Assembly: GCF_009026145.1 (NCBI RefSeq)
Contig: NZ_WBUE01000025.1
Coordinates: 1-64,000, forward strand
DNA length: 64,000 nt
Reading direction: 5' to 3'
DNA from: Hyphomicrobium sp.
GTDB taxonomy: Bacteria; Pseudomonadota; Alphaproteobacteria; Rhizobiales; Hyphomicrobiaceae
The position numbers were made by a program, and so were the translations under genes. This document shows, piece after piece, positions 1-8,944 of this stretch (the first letter of the stretch is position 1; every line of letters starts with the position of its first letter). A model generated the notes under the pieces. That model did no database searches. It had not been told where the DNA came from and saw nothing but the letters and a program-made list of their open reading frames with translations.

Positions 1-652
1 CCCTCGATCCTCAAGACGGAGCGCCCGCCCCGTTACCGTGCGCCGATCAGTTGGTTAGCGCATCGTGAGCCGGTGGCTCAGACCTTCGCGCGCAGCGCTC
101 TCCCGCGCGAGCGGGTTCGTTCATCTCTGCAAAGCAGATATCCCGCTGTCGAACAGTGGCGGGCAATCAAGTCGCCTAGAGTAAAGGCGACGCTGCTCTA
201 CGCGTTGGGTTGTGCGGATACTGCGCGGCTGATCCTTGAGCAAGCTTTTCGTTGAGCCATTGGAAAGCGCGCTCGTCGGTGTGCTTGTCGCAATATGTCC
301 GGCGATCAGCGCGGACGCGGTGGCTGTTTAAAAGACGACAGGGGTGTACCCCGTTTGGGTCCCATCACGCCGAACTCGCGGCATCGTTGGTCAGCCGAGC
401 TATCCAGATCACTCGCCTCGCTCGATCAACGACGGGGGCTCTCGCTAGCTCCGATTAGGAGCCACGGATCGAATTACATGCGGGCTGTAAGACATTGCTG
501 ATCGGCTCGCAACTGGCCAAGTTTATGGCTCGCCTATGCTAGCAAGGAGTTCGTTACCACACGGATCAATTCCCTCCTTCAACCTATTCACAGCCGTTGC
601 GACAGGTCTCACATTACTCATGAAAAGCCTGATTTTCGTGAGGTATCGCGCC
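1..652. other. Left-edge region without a recognisable gene
   Basis: The short open frames here (up to 68 codons) overlap on several frames, have no convincing ribosome-binding sites and match no family I recognise. The stretch is less GC-rich than the integrase gene that follows. It may be the outer flank of the mobile-element remnant that carries the integrase. Nothing in it resembles a tRNA that could serve as an attachment site. Confidence 0.4.
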
Positions 653-1603
653 ATGCCGGCCAAATCGTACCAGCTCGAGACAGAGGCGAACGGCGCCCTC
701 AATCTCGCCTGCCAGCGGGCGCAGCCCTTCGCCGCCGCCGCCCGGGCGGCGGGCACGCGGCGCGTCTATAGCGGCGCCTTGAAGCGCTGGCAGGCCTGGT
801 GCGCCGAAATGCATGCCACGGCGCTGCCGGCGGCGCCCGAGGCCGTCGCCGCCTACCTCGCCGAGCTGGCGCGCGGCGGCAAGGCGGTGTCTACCATCAC
901 CGGCGCGCTGGCCGCCATCAAGCACGCCCACGCCAGCGCCGGGCTGGCGCTCGATCCGCACAGCCCGGCCATCGCCGCCGTCATGGCCGGCATCGCGCGC
1001 TGCGCCAGCCGCCCCCTGCGGCGCGCCGCGGCGCTCGACCTGGAAACCTTTCGCACCCTCATCGCCCGCATCGACGGCACCGACGTGCGCGCGTTGCGCG
1101 ACCGGGCGCTGCTGCTCATCGGCTTCTTTGGCGCCCTGCGCCGCTCCGAGCTCGTCAGTCTCGACATCGGCGGCCGCTCGCGCATCGACATCACCGCCGC
1201 GGGGCTGATCCTGCACCTCACCGACACCAAGGGCCAGGCGGCGACCGAGACCCTCGCCATTCCCCGCCGCCAGGATGCGCTATGCGCCGCGGCGGCGCTG
1301 GAGCGCTACCTCGCCGCCACCCAGCTGAGGCGCGGGCCGCTGTTCCGCGCCGTCAACAAGGCCGGACGCCTTGGCGCGCGCCGCCTCGACGCGACGAGCG
1401 TGCGCCACATCCTCATCGCCCGCGTCGGCGCCCCGACCTTCTCGCCGCATTCGCTGCGGGCCGGCTTCATCACCGCGGCGGCGCAAGCGGGCGCGCCCGA
1501 GCACCTGATCCAGCGGGTGAGCCGCCACAAGTCGGTCAACGTGCTGCGCGGCTATATCCGCGCCGGCGAGCCGTTCGCGACGAGCGCCGCGCACTACCTC
1601 TAG
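653..1603 (+). CDS. Tyrosine-type site-specific recombinase/integrase
   Basis: About 316 aa, the usual length of a stand-alone tyrosine recombinase. The N-terminal half is an alpha-helical SAM-like core-binding domain (roughly residues 15-105). The C-terminal half carries the catalytic set: Arg in ALRRSELVSL, His and Arg in SPHSLRAGF, His in SRHKS, and the nucleophilic Tyr in RGYIRAGE. The frame is open upstream to 536, but ATG 653 follows a GAGGT box and gives a normal family N-terminus, so I prefer it. Codon use is extremely GC- and Ala/Arg-rich compared with neighbours, which suggests transfer. No excisionase is visible. A cluster of short repeats lies just downstream and may hold its DNA sites. 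The gene appears intact, unlike the other integrases in the window. Confidence 0.85.
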   Translation: MPAKSYQLETEANGALNLACQRAQPFAAAARAAGTRRVYSGALKRWQAWCAEMHATALPAAPEAVAAYLAELARGGKAVSTITGALAAIKHAHASAGLALDPHSPAIAAVMAGIARCASRPLRRAAALDLETFRTLIARIDGTDVRALRDRALLLIGFFGALRRSELVSLDIGGRSRIDITAAGLILHLTDTKGQAATETLAIPRRQDALCAAAALERYLAATQLRRGPLFRAVNKAGRLGARRLDATSVRHILIARVGAPTFSPHSLRAGFITAAAQAGAPEHLIQRVSRHKSVNVLRGYIRAGEPFATSAAHYL

Positions 1604-1650
1604 GTCGAGACTTCCGCGCGCCGGCCTCCGCCGCCTGGCGAGCCTTGCGG

Positions 1651-2006
1651 GCGACTACGCGAGGGACACGCCCCCGGCCGCGTCCGTGCCCAACCGCCAT
1701 GACCTATCTCATTGATAGGATTGACATTGCAGAGCTGGTGCCGATGGGCGACTACACGAACTACAGACTACAGACTCTACCAACGGAAAGATCACCGACC
1801 AGCATTTCGGGAAATGCACAAAATATGTCAGGCCCCTGAAAATGGCGCATTGCATAATAAGGGGAATAGACGCGGCATTGTGTAGTCGACCGCCCCGAAC
1901 GCGGGTCGCGGAAATTGCGTCGCAATTCCAGCGGCTTACCCGTTGGCGCCGGCGACTACACGACGACACGAGGTGGCGCCGTGACATAATGTAATGTTAT
2001 AATATA
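1651..2006. repeat. Repeat cluster downstream of the integrase (candidate recombinase sites)
   Basis: Between the integrase stop and position 2106 there is no gene. The motif GCGACTACACGA occurs at 1748-1759 and 1952-1963, with one mismatch at 1651-1662 (GCGACTACGCGA), and its core is inverted at 1880-1888 (GTGTAGTCG). At 1751-1773 the core ACTACA is repeated three times in tandem. Also present are a hairpin CCTATC-N5-GATAGG at 1704-1720, a TCAGGCCCCTGA palindrome near 1829-1840, and an AT-rich run (TAATGTTATAATATA) ending near 2006 that contrasts with the surrounding GC content. Several oriented copies of a 12-bp word next to an integrase resemble arm-type or accessory recombinase-binding sites; that function is inference. 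Confidence 0.5.
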
Positions 2007-2106
2007 TGGTGAGGAAGCCGCATGCGGCCAGAGGGGCGCGCGATCGCGGCGACGGCGCCGTCGGCAAACGCGTCCCGCCGCGGCGGGTCGGCCCCGCCTT
2101 AAGACC

Positions 2107-2925
2107 TCAGCCTTTGCCCGGGCCTTGGCACGCTGTGCTCAGCTCGGCGCCGAACGGCACGATCTGCGCGGTGTCGTAGACGCAGATCAGGAGGACCACG
2201 AGCGCGGCGGCGGCGCCGTACGTGGACTGCAGACCCTGACTACCGATGTCCCAGGCGCTGAGCGCCTTGCCGGCTTCAAACAGCACGGCAGCGACAAGGG
2301 CGCCGACCCGTCCCGCCAGCGCACGGGGACGTCGTGAAACCACTTGAACCGCATATCCAAGAGGGCCGTAAGCGTTCCGAGCGCAATCAGCGTGCTCGCC
2401 GCTTGGCCGAGGGGCGCCTCGCTGCCGAAGGTGCGCCCCGCGACCGTGGTTATGGCGGCGCGGATGGCGCTGACGAGGAGCGACACGATCAGCAGGAAGC
2501 CGAGCGCCATGACGCCGGCGCGGGAGACCACGTAGGTGCGCCGGTAGCATGCGAAGCCGCCGCCTTCCGTTTCAGGAGCGTCCCATATGGTATTGAGCGC
2601 ATCTTTGAGCTGAGCGACGACGCCGAGGGCGGCGACGCACAACAACACGATGCCGAACGCGGCCGTGATGCTGCCGCCTCGACCGAGGAAGCACCCTTGC
2701 GCATCGCTTCAACGGCCTGCGCGCCCGTCGGTCCGAGCAGGTCGCGGAACTGTGCCCTCAGGGAGCCGCGGGCAGCCTCCTCCCCGAACAACAGGCCGGC
2801 AATGGAGATGACACCGAGAAGGAGCGGGCCGAGGAGAAGACCGAATAGTAGGCCAGGGCTGCGCCGAGGCGCGCACTTCGATGGCGCGACCAATTTCCAA
2901 TAGCGGTGGTCAGAACGCTCCACAT
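2107..2925 (-). pseudogene. YihY/virulence factor BrkB family membrane protein, frameshifted relic
   Basis: Pieces of one YihY/BrkB-type inner-membrane protein appear in order but in different minus-strand frames. The start (about 2925) gives the family N-terminus with ALAYYSVFS. A second frame supplies GLLFGLLLGPLLLG and the GEEAARGSLR segment. A third supplies QLKDALNTIWDAPE followed by several membrane helices. A fourth ends with LLICVYDTAQIVPFGAELS, the conserved last helix. At least three frame changes are needed (near 2830, 2650 and 2300), so this is not one sequencing error. Family members are about 280-320 aa with six membrane helices and are often general-stress genes in alphaproteobacteria. 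No function is expected from this copy. Confidence 0.8.
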
Positions 2926-3046
2926 CCGCTGGCCCCTGGGGGCGTTCGGCGCGCCAACGCGCGTATCAGGCAATGCCAATCCAACCACCGCCAGCGCATA
3001 GCCGCCGCACACGTAGCCGACGTGAGGGTCGTACCGGCGCAGACGA

Positions 3047-3071
3047 GGAACACCAACTGCCGCCAAACGTT
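3047..3071 (+). promoter_or_regulatory. EcfG-type general-stress promoter (GGAAC-N16-CGTT)
   Basis: GGAAC at 3047-3051 and CGTT at 3068-3071 are separated by exactly 16 bases. This is the consensus form recognised by the alphaproteobacterial general stress response sigma factor EcfG. The -10 element ends 35 bases before the start codon of the small membrane-protein gene at 3107. The match is seen directly; control by EcfG is inferred from the known consensus. Confidence 0.7.
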
Positions 3072-3106
3072 ATTCCTCCTACTGGCCAAACGTAGGCGGC
3101 GCGCGA

Positions 3107-3352
3107 ATGGAAGAACCATCACTCTCGGCTCCGTCAGCAACTCGCACAATTCTCGACCATGCTGCCAACGAGCCTGAAACACCAAAGTTGAAGGACACCG
3201 AGTTCGATCGAGAGCTGGAGCGGGTCAGGAGGATTGCGGCGTACTTCGATGATCGCGACCCCATCAACGCCGCCATTCGCCGCCACCCGACGCGCACCGT
3301 CTTCATCGCTGCTGGCGTCGGCTTTGTGATCGCGCTCCTGATGAGGAGGTGA
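3107..3352 (+). CDS. Small membrane-anchored protein, DUF883/YqjD-like tail
   Basis: 81 aa. The N-terminal 55 residues are polar and charged and probably helical. The C-terminus is one membrane helix ending in Arg residues (TVFIAAGVGFVIALLMRR). The arrangement HP-x-T-V-F-I-A-A-G-V-G-F resembles the tail of the ElaB/YqjD/DUF883 family, which in Escherichia coli anchors stress-induced proteins to the inner membrane. It lies 35 bases after an EcfG-type promoter and six bases before the next gene, so the two probably form one stress transcript. Family assignment rests on the tail only. Confidence 0.65.
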   Translation: MEEPSLSAPSATRTILDHAANEPETPKLKDTEFDRELERVRRIAAYFDDRDPINAAIRRHPTRTVFIAAGVGFVIALLMRR

Positions 3353-3358
3353 CACGAC

Positions 3359-3571
3359 ATGCAAGGAGCAAAGAGGCCATCGGCCGACGAGCTGGAAGAG
3401 GAGCTAGATCAAGCTTTGAAGGCGACGTTTCCCGCCAGCGATCCCATCGCTATAGGCGAGGTGAGCGGGACTGAGCCGGATCGTCCTCTGCATCGGAAGC
3501 CGGCACTGATCGATAAGGCGCTTGTTGAAGAGCTGGCCCGCAACGCCGCTGCGAAACTTGATCGGAAATAG
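3359..3571 (+). CDS. Small hypothetical protein with FPASDP motif
   Basis: 70 aa, soluble and acidic at the N-terminus. The segment ALKATFPASDPIAIG matches a motif common in short alphaproteobacterial hypothetical proteins of unknown function. The start follows a GAGGAGG box that overlaps the end of the preceding gene, and the six-base gap points to co-transcription and coupled translation. No catalytic residues or metal ligands are evident. The EcfG-type promoter upstream suggests a general-stress role, which is inference from context. Confidence 0.65.
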   Translation: MQGAKRPSADELEEELDQALKATFPASDPIAIGEVSGTEPDRPLHRKPALIDKALVEELARNAAAKLDRK

Positions 3572-3603
3572 CGATATTCCCACTGATGAACGACGATCGC
3601 GCT

Positions 3604-3629
3604 GGAACCGGGCGGGAGCCTCTAGGGTT
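3604..3629 (+). promoter_or_regulatory. Second EcfG-type promoter (GGAAC-N17-GGTT)
   Basis: GGAAC at 3604-3608 is followed after 17 bases by GGTT at 3626-3629. This fits the EcfG consensus except for G instead of C in the first -10 position. It ends 29 bases upstream of the ATG of a 55-codon membrane-protein gene at 3659. A second such element within 560 bases of the first makes chance less likely. Confidence 0.55.
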
Positions 3630-3658
3630 ATCGGCCGAACGCTGGGAGGAGATTTCCC

Positions 3659-3826
3659 ATGCATAAGTTCGGTCGGCGTAACTCAAAGCAACCGGAAGAA
3701 GGCCTGCTTCCGGGGATTGCGCTGGCGATCTTGATTACAGTGTTGGCCGTCGCTTGGTCCTACGACAATAGAGCGGCGGACCCCTATACGGTCACGACCC
3801 CGGCAAATCCCGCCATCAGCCCATAG
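3659..3826 (+). CDS. Small single-pass membrane protein (55 aa)
   Basis: The ATG follows an excellent ribosome-binding site (GGGAGGAG, seven bases upstream). The product has a basic, polar N-terminus of about 18 residues, one membrane helix (GIALAILITVLAVAWSY) and a short polar tail ending in ISP. It stands behind its own EcfG-like promoter and in the same direction as the two preceding small genes. I do not recognise a family. The start signal, hydrophobicity pattern and promoter together make it a probable real gene. Confidence 0.65.
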   Translation: MHKFGRRNSKQPEEGLLPGIALAILITVLAVAWSYDNRAADPYTVTTPANPAISP

Positions 3827-4227
3827 GACCACGCCGAGGCAGTGTTCCTCTTGAACGACGAATAGCCGTCAGCCATCCATGCCGTCGAGAGCCATAGCCT
3901 TGAGCCGCTCAGGATCGCGTTCGCCCGCGGCAACCGCCGCCATCACGCGCACGGCCAACCCATGGAGGAACGCGTCGGAGTCCTCTGGTGTCGGGAAGAA
4001 GATGGTCGCCTGCACCTGGCGCCACACCTCTGGAACCGAACGCCGTTACTAGCAAATGATGATGCAAAGGCGCGAAAGAACTCTCACCAGGAAGGTCGAG
4101 ACCCCGCAGCTAAGTGGGTATGGGACTGCACGACGCTCGCTGCTCTGGAAGGTCTCTATCGACTTTCGGGACTACACAATTCAGCAGTGGCGGCCCGAAA
4201 GGTTCTGCTCCGCCAGGCGCAGCGTTT
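3827..4227. other. Gap with a possible minus-strand gene remnant
   Basis: Most of this stretch has no plausible gene. On the minus strand from about 4035 down to 3868 an open frame of about 55 codons looks coding. It starts within VPEVWRQVQATIFFP, continues through FLHGLAVRVMAAVAAG and ends DGMDG before a TGA. It has no ATG, an upstream in-frame TAA lies a few codons before, and it faces the cNMP-binding gene's end. It may be the 3' stub of a deleted gene. Family unknown. Confidence 0.3.
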
Positions 4228-4746
4228 CTAGGAGGCCAGGAAGACTTGTCCGATGTCCACCACCCGCTTTTCCATCCTAGCTCCGAACAGCCGGCTATTC
4301 GCTTCCCGGAGCCGTCGGCAGACTTCCCGGCCCATGTTCATCTGGATGAGCGCAAACTGCTTAAGGTCCTGCGCGTACACCTCGTAGAGATTGGCGGCTG
4401 AAATACGGATTGCGATGCAATCTTCGACTGCCTGGATGGAGGCGCTGCGTGGACAGTGGTCCATTACGGCCATCTCCCCGAAGCAGTCGCCCTCATTCAG
4501 GATTTGGAGGAGGTGGTCCTGACCGCGCCAGGATTTCAGTACCGCGGCTTTGCCCACTTCCAGAACGAACATCGCATCGCCTTCGTCGTGCTCGCGGAAA
4601 AAGAACTCGCCCGTTGGGGCCGACACGAGCGGACACAAGGCGAGCAGGAATTGGAGGATCTCTGTTCGTATTCCGCCAAAGATAGGCATTCGTTGCAGGA
4701 GTTCGATCCGCGCTTCTTGCATGGCGCACTCCAGAGCCGCCGTCAT
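4228..4746 (-). CDS. Cyclic nucleotide-binding domain protein
   Basis: 172 aa with one cNMP-binding (CAP_ED) fold, residues about 18-135, preceded and followed by short helices. The phosphate-binding cassette reads FGEMAVMDHCPRSASI, with the Glu and Arg that hold the cyclic phosphate and ribose in cAMP-binding relatives. There is no winged-helix DNA-binding domain after residue 140, only a helical tail, so it is not a Crp/Fnr transcription factor by itself. It could be a stand-alone sensor that acts on a partner protein. It is a single minus-strand gene between unrelated plus-strand blocks. Confidence 0.8.
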   Translation of the reverse strand: MTAALECAMQEARIELLQRMPIFGGIRTEILQFLLALCPLVSAPTGEFFFREHDEGDAMFVLEVGKAAVLKSWRGQDHLLQILNEGDCFGEMAVMDHCPRSASIQAVEDCIAIRISAANLYEVYAQDLKQFALIQMNMGREVCRRLREANSRLFGARMEKRVVDIGQVFLAS

Positions 4747-5208
4747 TGTGATCTACCATTTTTTAGCACTTTGTGTCGGTAGCTCCCAAACCGGCCCGCG
4801 TTGGCATGTCGGCTTAGGGTCGAACTCGGCGGTCGGCCCATGTCCGCGCGCAGTCCGCTCAGCCTCGGAAACCCACCGTAAGAGCGGACGTGCATTCGCT
4901 TCTGGGTAGGGCCAGGAGTAGAAGTGGCGCTGTCGCTCGCGTGGGTACGGGGGCCGCTTGCTCCTCACAAACTCTGGATCAAGCGAATTGGGACCATACC
5001 TGTCGAAACCCTTCGTGTCTTGCTGCCGACGTCCTCGCCGTTCGTATTGAGCAGCTTCGAAACGCCTCGGGAAGTGCGGAACCCAGTTGGCACCTATCAT
5101 CGCGAGTGGTCGTGGAACGTCCATGAGGATTTCGGCTTTTGACTTACGAGCTAGTATCCATGCGGTGGAGGGGCTTACCCGTTAGATGCGTTCGCACGGG
5201 AGATAACG
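4747..5208. other. Intergenic region, no convincing gene
   Basis: A 123-codon minus-strand frame (4753-5124) exists but matches no family, lacks a ribosome-binding site and has no membrane or domain signature, so I do not call it. I see no promoter element upstream of the truncated cytochrome gene other than a weak GGAGAT ribosome-binding site just before 5209. Confidence 0.4.
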
Positions 5209-5460
5209 ATGCGAAGCCAAAAATCGGCAGCAGCTGCCGCCCTCGGCGCGTTCCTAATAGCGGCTCCTCCTGCCCTCGCCCAGCTCGGCAAAATCGGGGA
5301 GCGCGACTATGTCAGGTACTGCGCGCTTTGCCACGGTTTGGAAGGCACAGGCCTTGGACCACTTGCCGACGCCATGAAGACCGCCGCCGCCAATCTACCG
5401 CCATCGGTTTTTGCACGCGTCTTGAAGATGGCAAACTCATTCGTTGACCGTGCGCGCTGA
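5209..5460 (+). pseudogene. Truncated c-type cytochrome
   Basis: 83 aa with a Sec signal peptide (AAALGAFLIAAPPALAQ) and one heme c motif CALCH at about residues 38-42. It is closely related to the 132-aa cytochrome at 33348-33746: YVRYCALCHGLEGTG here against YLRFCSLCHGFDGTG there, then GPLADAM against GPLADAL. After about residue 63 the similarity stops. A neighbouring frame continues with TRLEDGKLI, aligning with TRRHGDKFP of the intact copy, so a frameshift is likely. The C-terminal region that should supply the distal heme ligand and the rest of the fold is missing. Confidence 0.7.
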
Positions 5461-5468
5461 CCGCAAGC

Positions 5469-8400
5469 GTGAAGAATCGAGGCATAGAGATGATGCACGA
5501 CGGGGTCCGCGTAGGTAAGACTCCCCGGGACAGCGATCTTGGGCTGCAACGACTGACAAACTCTACCGGCCTTTCGCTCAGTGTGCTTGCCAATGGCTGC
5601 ATTTTTGCGGTCGAGCATCACCACGCGCGCGGATGCACTCTGATCAACCAGGTGCTCGGCTCGCCAATCGATGGGGGTATTGGCCGCGTCTACCTTCGCA
5701 TCGGTGCACCGCGGCCACGCATTGCTCAAGTGTATGGACCTCGCGCCAAAGTCCAATTTGGAGCCGCCAACGATCGCATCGTGTGGGCCGGTCAATCGGA
5801 CGACGTGCAGCACCGTCTGATCCTTTGGCTGCATCCCGAGGAGAATCTCTGGTTTTGGCATCTGGAGATAATCAATCTGTCGCAGTCTGACCTGCCGTGC
5901 GATGCAATCCTCGTCCAGGACCTCGGCCTCGGGGATCGGCCCTTCCTGATGAATAACGAAGCTTACGCGTCACAGTACATTGATCATTACATGGCAAGTG
6001 ATCCGCAGCTTGGCCCCGTCATCATGAGCCGACAGAACCAGGCTCAACACGGCGCCCACCCGTGGGCTCTTCATGCCTGCATCTCCGGTGCCGCCGGTTA
6101 CGCCACCGACGCCATGCAGCTGTTCGGCCCCCAGTATCGAGACGCTGAGGATATCGAATGTCTCATCGGCACCGATCTCCCAAGCCAGCGACTGCAACAC
6201 GAGCTCGCGTGCGCAGTGATCCAATCGCGCAGCATCACTCTAAAGCCTGGCGCCTCGGGCGCCTGGATATTTCTTGGCCTATACGAACCCGATCACCGCG
6301 AAGCATCTAGTGAGAGCGATCTGGCGCGGATTTCTGCGGCACAAAGACACTTGCGCAAGTTTGCGCAGTGTAATGTCGCGCTGCGCACGCCCGTGCGTAG
6401 CGTTGTACAGGACGCCCCGCCGCTCGCGGTTGAGGCCATGCACGATGAGGAAATCGCTGAACGTTACCCGGTCCGCCGCCGTGAGGAAGCGGAAGATGAG
6501 CTGTTGTCGTTTTTCGTTCCAGATTCGGTACACAACCGCCACGTCGTGCTGCGTGAAAAGGAGCGCCGCGTGCGACGACGCCATGGAACGCTGCTGCGCA
6601 CTGGCCAGTGCCTATTGCCCGATGAGGCGACCATGTGCGCGACGTTCTGGATGCACGGCTGCTTCGGTGCCCAGCTTACGATTGGCAACACGTCCCTCCA
6701 CAAGCTCTTCTCGGTATCACGTGATCCCTACAACATCACGCGAGCGAGCGGCTTGCGCATTCTGGCCGATGGCGGCGCTGGTTGGCGACTGCTCACTGTG
6801 CCCTCAGCCTTCGAAATCGGACTGAGCGATTGCCGGTGGATCTATCACGTCGGCGACCGTACTATAATTGTGCACGCGATCGCGTCGGGCGATGAGCCTG
6901 CGATCCAATGGAAGATCTCAGTCGCTGGAGCCCCGTGTCGCTTTCTCGTGTTCGGCAACCTCGTTCTAGGCGAACGAGAGTTTGAGCATGCAGGTCACAT
7001 CGAGATCAATGCCGCGAACGCATGCTTTACCTTTCGTCCCGAGTCCAATGGGATGTGGGCACATCGCTATCCTGATGCCGAATACCGATTGCTCGTGAGC
7101 ACACCCGCGGCCGTCGATGCGATTGGCGCCGATGAATTGCTGTACGCGGACCGCATGCCGCGGGCCGGCGGATATGCAGTGATACAGTCGCGGGCGACGA
7201 ACGAATTGGCCTTCGCTGTTGTCGGCTCATTGAAGTGCGCTGACGAGGCGGCCGCCCTTGCTGCCAAGTATGCTACCGACGTCGACATCCCGGCGATGCT
7301 CGCGCCTGCTGCAGCCTACTGGAAACGCGTCACTCGCGGCCTGCGCATCACGGGGCCACATGCCGACGTTTCTGCACTCGACACGATATTCCCTTGGCTC
7401 GCGCATAATGCGATTGTCCACCTCACGGTACCGCATGGCCTCGAGCAGTACACTGGTGCGGCTTGGGGTACGCGCGATGTTTGCCAGGGACCGGTCGAGT
7501 TCTTGCTGGCACTCGAGCACGACGAGGCGGTGAGGGAGGTTCTCCGCATCGTCTTTGCACAGCAGTACGAGTCACGCGGTGACTGGCCGCAGTGGTTCAT
7601 GCTCAAGCCATATGTGCAGATCCAGGATCTGCATAGTCACGGCGACGTCATTATCTGGCCGCTCAAGGCCTTGTGCGACTATCTCGAATGCACGAATGAT
7701 CTAGCCTTCCTCGACGAGGAGATTGCCTGGAGATGTGACGAGGGTCTTGCACCAACCGCTCGGAAAGATTCGATTGCCGCACACGTTCGCAAGCTAATTG
7801 ACACGGTCGTAAGTCGCTTCATTCCAGGCACGCGGCTGCTCAAGTATGGCGAGGGCGATTGGAACGACTCTCTGCAGCCGGTCGATCCGAGGATGCGCGA
7901 ATGTATGGTCAGCAGCTGGACGGTCGCCCTGCTGTACCAGCAAATGAACCGCTACGCAGAAGTGCTGCGCCGGGCTGGACGCGCGGCAGAAGCTGAGCCG
8001 TTAGCCCGCCTCGCTGCCGAAATGCGTCTGGATTTTAACCGGCACCTCATAAGCGACGATGTTGTCGCGGGATACGTCGTGTTTGAGCCTCAGGGTAAAC
8101 GGTCGGAGCTGGTTCTCCACCCGAGCGATAGGAAGACAGGGGTGCGTTATTCGCTCTTGCCGATGACGCAGAGCATCATTGGGGAGCTATTCACAGCCGA
8201 ACAGACGCAGCATCACATTCGCCTCATACGCGAGCATTTGCTCTATCCCGACGGTGCCCGACTGATGGATGGGCCGATTGAGTATCGCGGCGGACCGGAG
8301 AGGATCTTCCGGCGCGCCGAGACGGCAGCATTCTTTGGCCGTGAGATCGGGCTCATGTTCACGCCCATCTTCGCTACGGCGAAGCACTCGCCCTGCTTGG

Positions 8401-8740
8401 CGAAGCTGATGAGCTGTGGGACTCCCTATTGCTGGTGAACCCCATTACGGCGACTGAGCGGGTCGCGAATGCCTCCCTCCGACAGCGCAACACGTACTTC
8501 AGCAGCAGCGACGCTGCCTTTCGCGACCGCTACGAAGCCAGCGCCCGCTGGGACGACGTCAAACGATGCCGAGTTGACGTCGACGCCGGCTGGCGCATCT
8601 ACTCCAGCGGTCCAGGTATCTACGTGAACATCCTGCTCCGCCAAGTGTTGGGCCGACGCCGATATTTCGGCGAAGAGACTGTCGAACCTCTATTCCCGAC
8701 GTGGTACGACGGAGTGCCGATCGAGATTGCGTTCGATTAA
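5469..8740 (+). pseudogene. GH94-family glycoside phosphorylase, frameshifted near the 3' end
   Basis: The open frame runs to 8438 (989 codons) but its last ~27 residues are out of frame. From about 8358 the correct protein continues in another frame (HVHAHLRYGEALALLGEAD, then the LVNPI segment) to the stop at 8740, giving about 1090 aa. The N-terminal half has the beta-sandwich GT36-type domain. The (alpha/alpha)6 catalytic part contains YGEGDWNDS with the general-acid Asp and an HSHGDVIIWP segment. Relatives phosphorolyse beta-linked disaccharides or beta-1,2-glucans to sugar 1-phosphate, or form the last domain of cyclic beta-1,2-glucan synthase. The open frame begins at GTG 5469, but ATG 5490 after GAGG is a better start. 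The single indel may be a real mutation or a base-calling error. Confidence 0.8.
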
Positions 8741-8944
8741 AGGTAGCTCCGATTACAGCGGGCCTGTCCTTGAGGACGCGCCCATGCGCGCTGTTCTCGT
8801 GAAAACAAGTTTGGTTGCATCCGGGCTGTTCTTGTAGGAGGTGGCTTCAACGACTTGGTCCCGAGACACTTGCCGCGCAGCCGATCATGGTTGATACGCG
8901 TCAAACAAGTCTTCGACCGTTTTGGCGTAAGAGGCCTGTTGGGA

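Noticed and set aside
614-1839. Long open frames overlapping the integrase on both strands
   Set aside because: Ala/Arg/Gly-rich shadows caused by the very high GC content; none has a family pattern.
4753-5124. 123-codon minus-strand frame in the gap before the truncated cytochrome
   Set aside because: No ribosome-binding site, no recognisable domain, and unusual composition; treated as chance.
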